DNA of 6,496 bases from Gemmatimonadota bacterium (GTDB lineage Bacteria > Gemmatimonadota > Gemmatimonadetes > Longimicrobiales > Gaopeijiaceae): positions 1 to 6,496 of the forward strand of contig JAUXEE010000124.1 of the NCBI GenBank assembly GCA_030618065.1, written 5' to 3'. Below are positions 6,273 through 6,496 of this stretch, one piece after another. Made by a program: the position numbers and the translations under genes. How positions within the stretch are numbered: position 1 is the stretch's first letter; each line of letters opens with the position of its first letter. The notes below the pieces were generated by a model. It searched no databases and was not told where the DNA came from. It saw only the letters and a list, made by a program, of their open reading frames with translations.

Positions 6273-6279
6273 TCTGAAT

Positions 6280-6496
6280 TTGCTGAACAAAATCATCAGC
6301 CGGATATCGCTGGACCGTGCCTGGGGCCACCTGAATTGGCTCAACCAGCATGCTCCGTCCAGGATCTCCGGGACGCCCGGCCAGGAGCGGGCGGCAGAAT
6401 ACTTTGTTGAGCAGTTGGCCGGGTACGGACTGGAGGCACGGCTGGACCAGTTCACGGCCTACAGGAGTGTCCCGCTCCGCGGTTCTCTGATCATCC
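6280..6496 (+). CDS. N-terminus of an M28-family metallopeptidase (3' truncated)
   Basis: Seventy-two codons are visible before the right edge. The segment NWLNQHAPSRISGTPGQERA, followed by AEYFVEQLAGYGLEA, is the characteristic N-terminal part of M28 zinc aminopeptidases/carboxypeptidase-Q-like enzymes (a helix, then the R-x-S/A-G-T/S-x-x-G motif, then a helix and the first strand). The zinc ligands lie farther downstream and are not in the window, so activity cannot be judged. Initiation is at TTG with GGAG seven bases upstream. The N-terminus (MLNKIISRISLDRAWGHL) is amphipathic and charged, without a signal peptide, unlike many secreted M28 enzymes, so the product is probably cytoplasmic. 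The family normally releases N-terminal residues from peptides or hydrolyses dipeptides. It lies 64 bases after the dehydrogenase gene with no clear terminator between them, so co-transcription is possible. Confidence 0.8.
   Translation, partial: MLNKIISRISLDRAWGHLNWLNQHAPSRISGTPGQERAAEYFVEQLAGYGLEARLDQFTAYRSVPLRGSLII

Overview
The window holds five protein-coding genes, two of them cut by the window edges. It has no RNA genes, insertion sequences, CRISPR arrays or other mobile-element signatures that I can see. The DNA is GC-rich with strongly GC-biased third codon positions, so long antisense shadow frames are common. My best guess at the organism is a member of Gemmatimonadota or a close relative. 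I infer this from the style of the secreted carboxypeptidase-regulatory-like protein, the arginine/glutamate/proline-rich proteins with acidic-basic C-termini, and the M28 peptidase and zinc-less MDR neighbours. No marker gene proves it.

Layout, left to right. (1) Bases 2-550, plus strand: the last 182 codons of a gene entering from the left. It encodes a proline/glutamate/arginine-rich low-complexity protein with a short ordered-looking C-terminal tail, and it starts in the window with three imperfect 21-bp repeats. (2) Bases 558-2330, minus strand: a secreted, probably periplasmic protein with three beta-sandwich carboxypeptidase-regulatory-like domains, converging on gene 1 with only 7 bases between the stop codons. 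(3) Bases 2278-5025, minus strand: a full-length aconitate hydratase of the AcnA type with all iron-sulfur ligands. The secreted-protein gene overlaps its 3' end by about 53 bases, so the two are probably co-transcribed with acnA first. (4) A 197-base divergent intergenic region (5026-5222) with an AT-rich patch, short inverted repeats and an 8-codon upstream reading frame. (5) Bases 5223-6215, plus strand: a medium-chain dehydrogenase/reductase lacking the usual zinc ligands. (6) Bases 6280 to the right edge, plus strand: the start of an M28-family metallopeptidase, initiated at TTG behind a GGAG ribosome-binding site.

The genes do not form an obvious pathway. AcnA is central carbon metabolism (citrate to isocitrate), and its downstream partner is an envelope protein of unknown role. 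The dehydrogenase and the peptidase are co-directional with a 64-base gap and may be co-transcribed. I did not find a convincing new biological system. The points worth a second look are the G9 homopolymer inside the secreted-protein gene, the embedded start of that gene inside acnA, the intergenic inverted repeats with the mini-ORF, and the zinc-less dehydrogenase.
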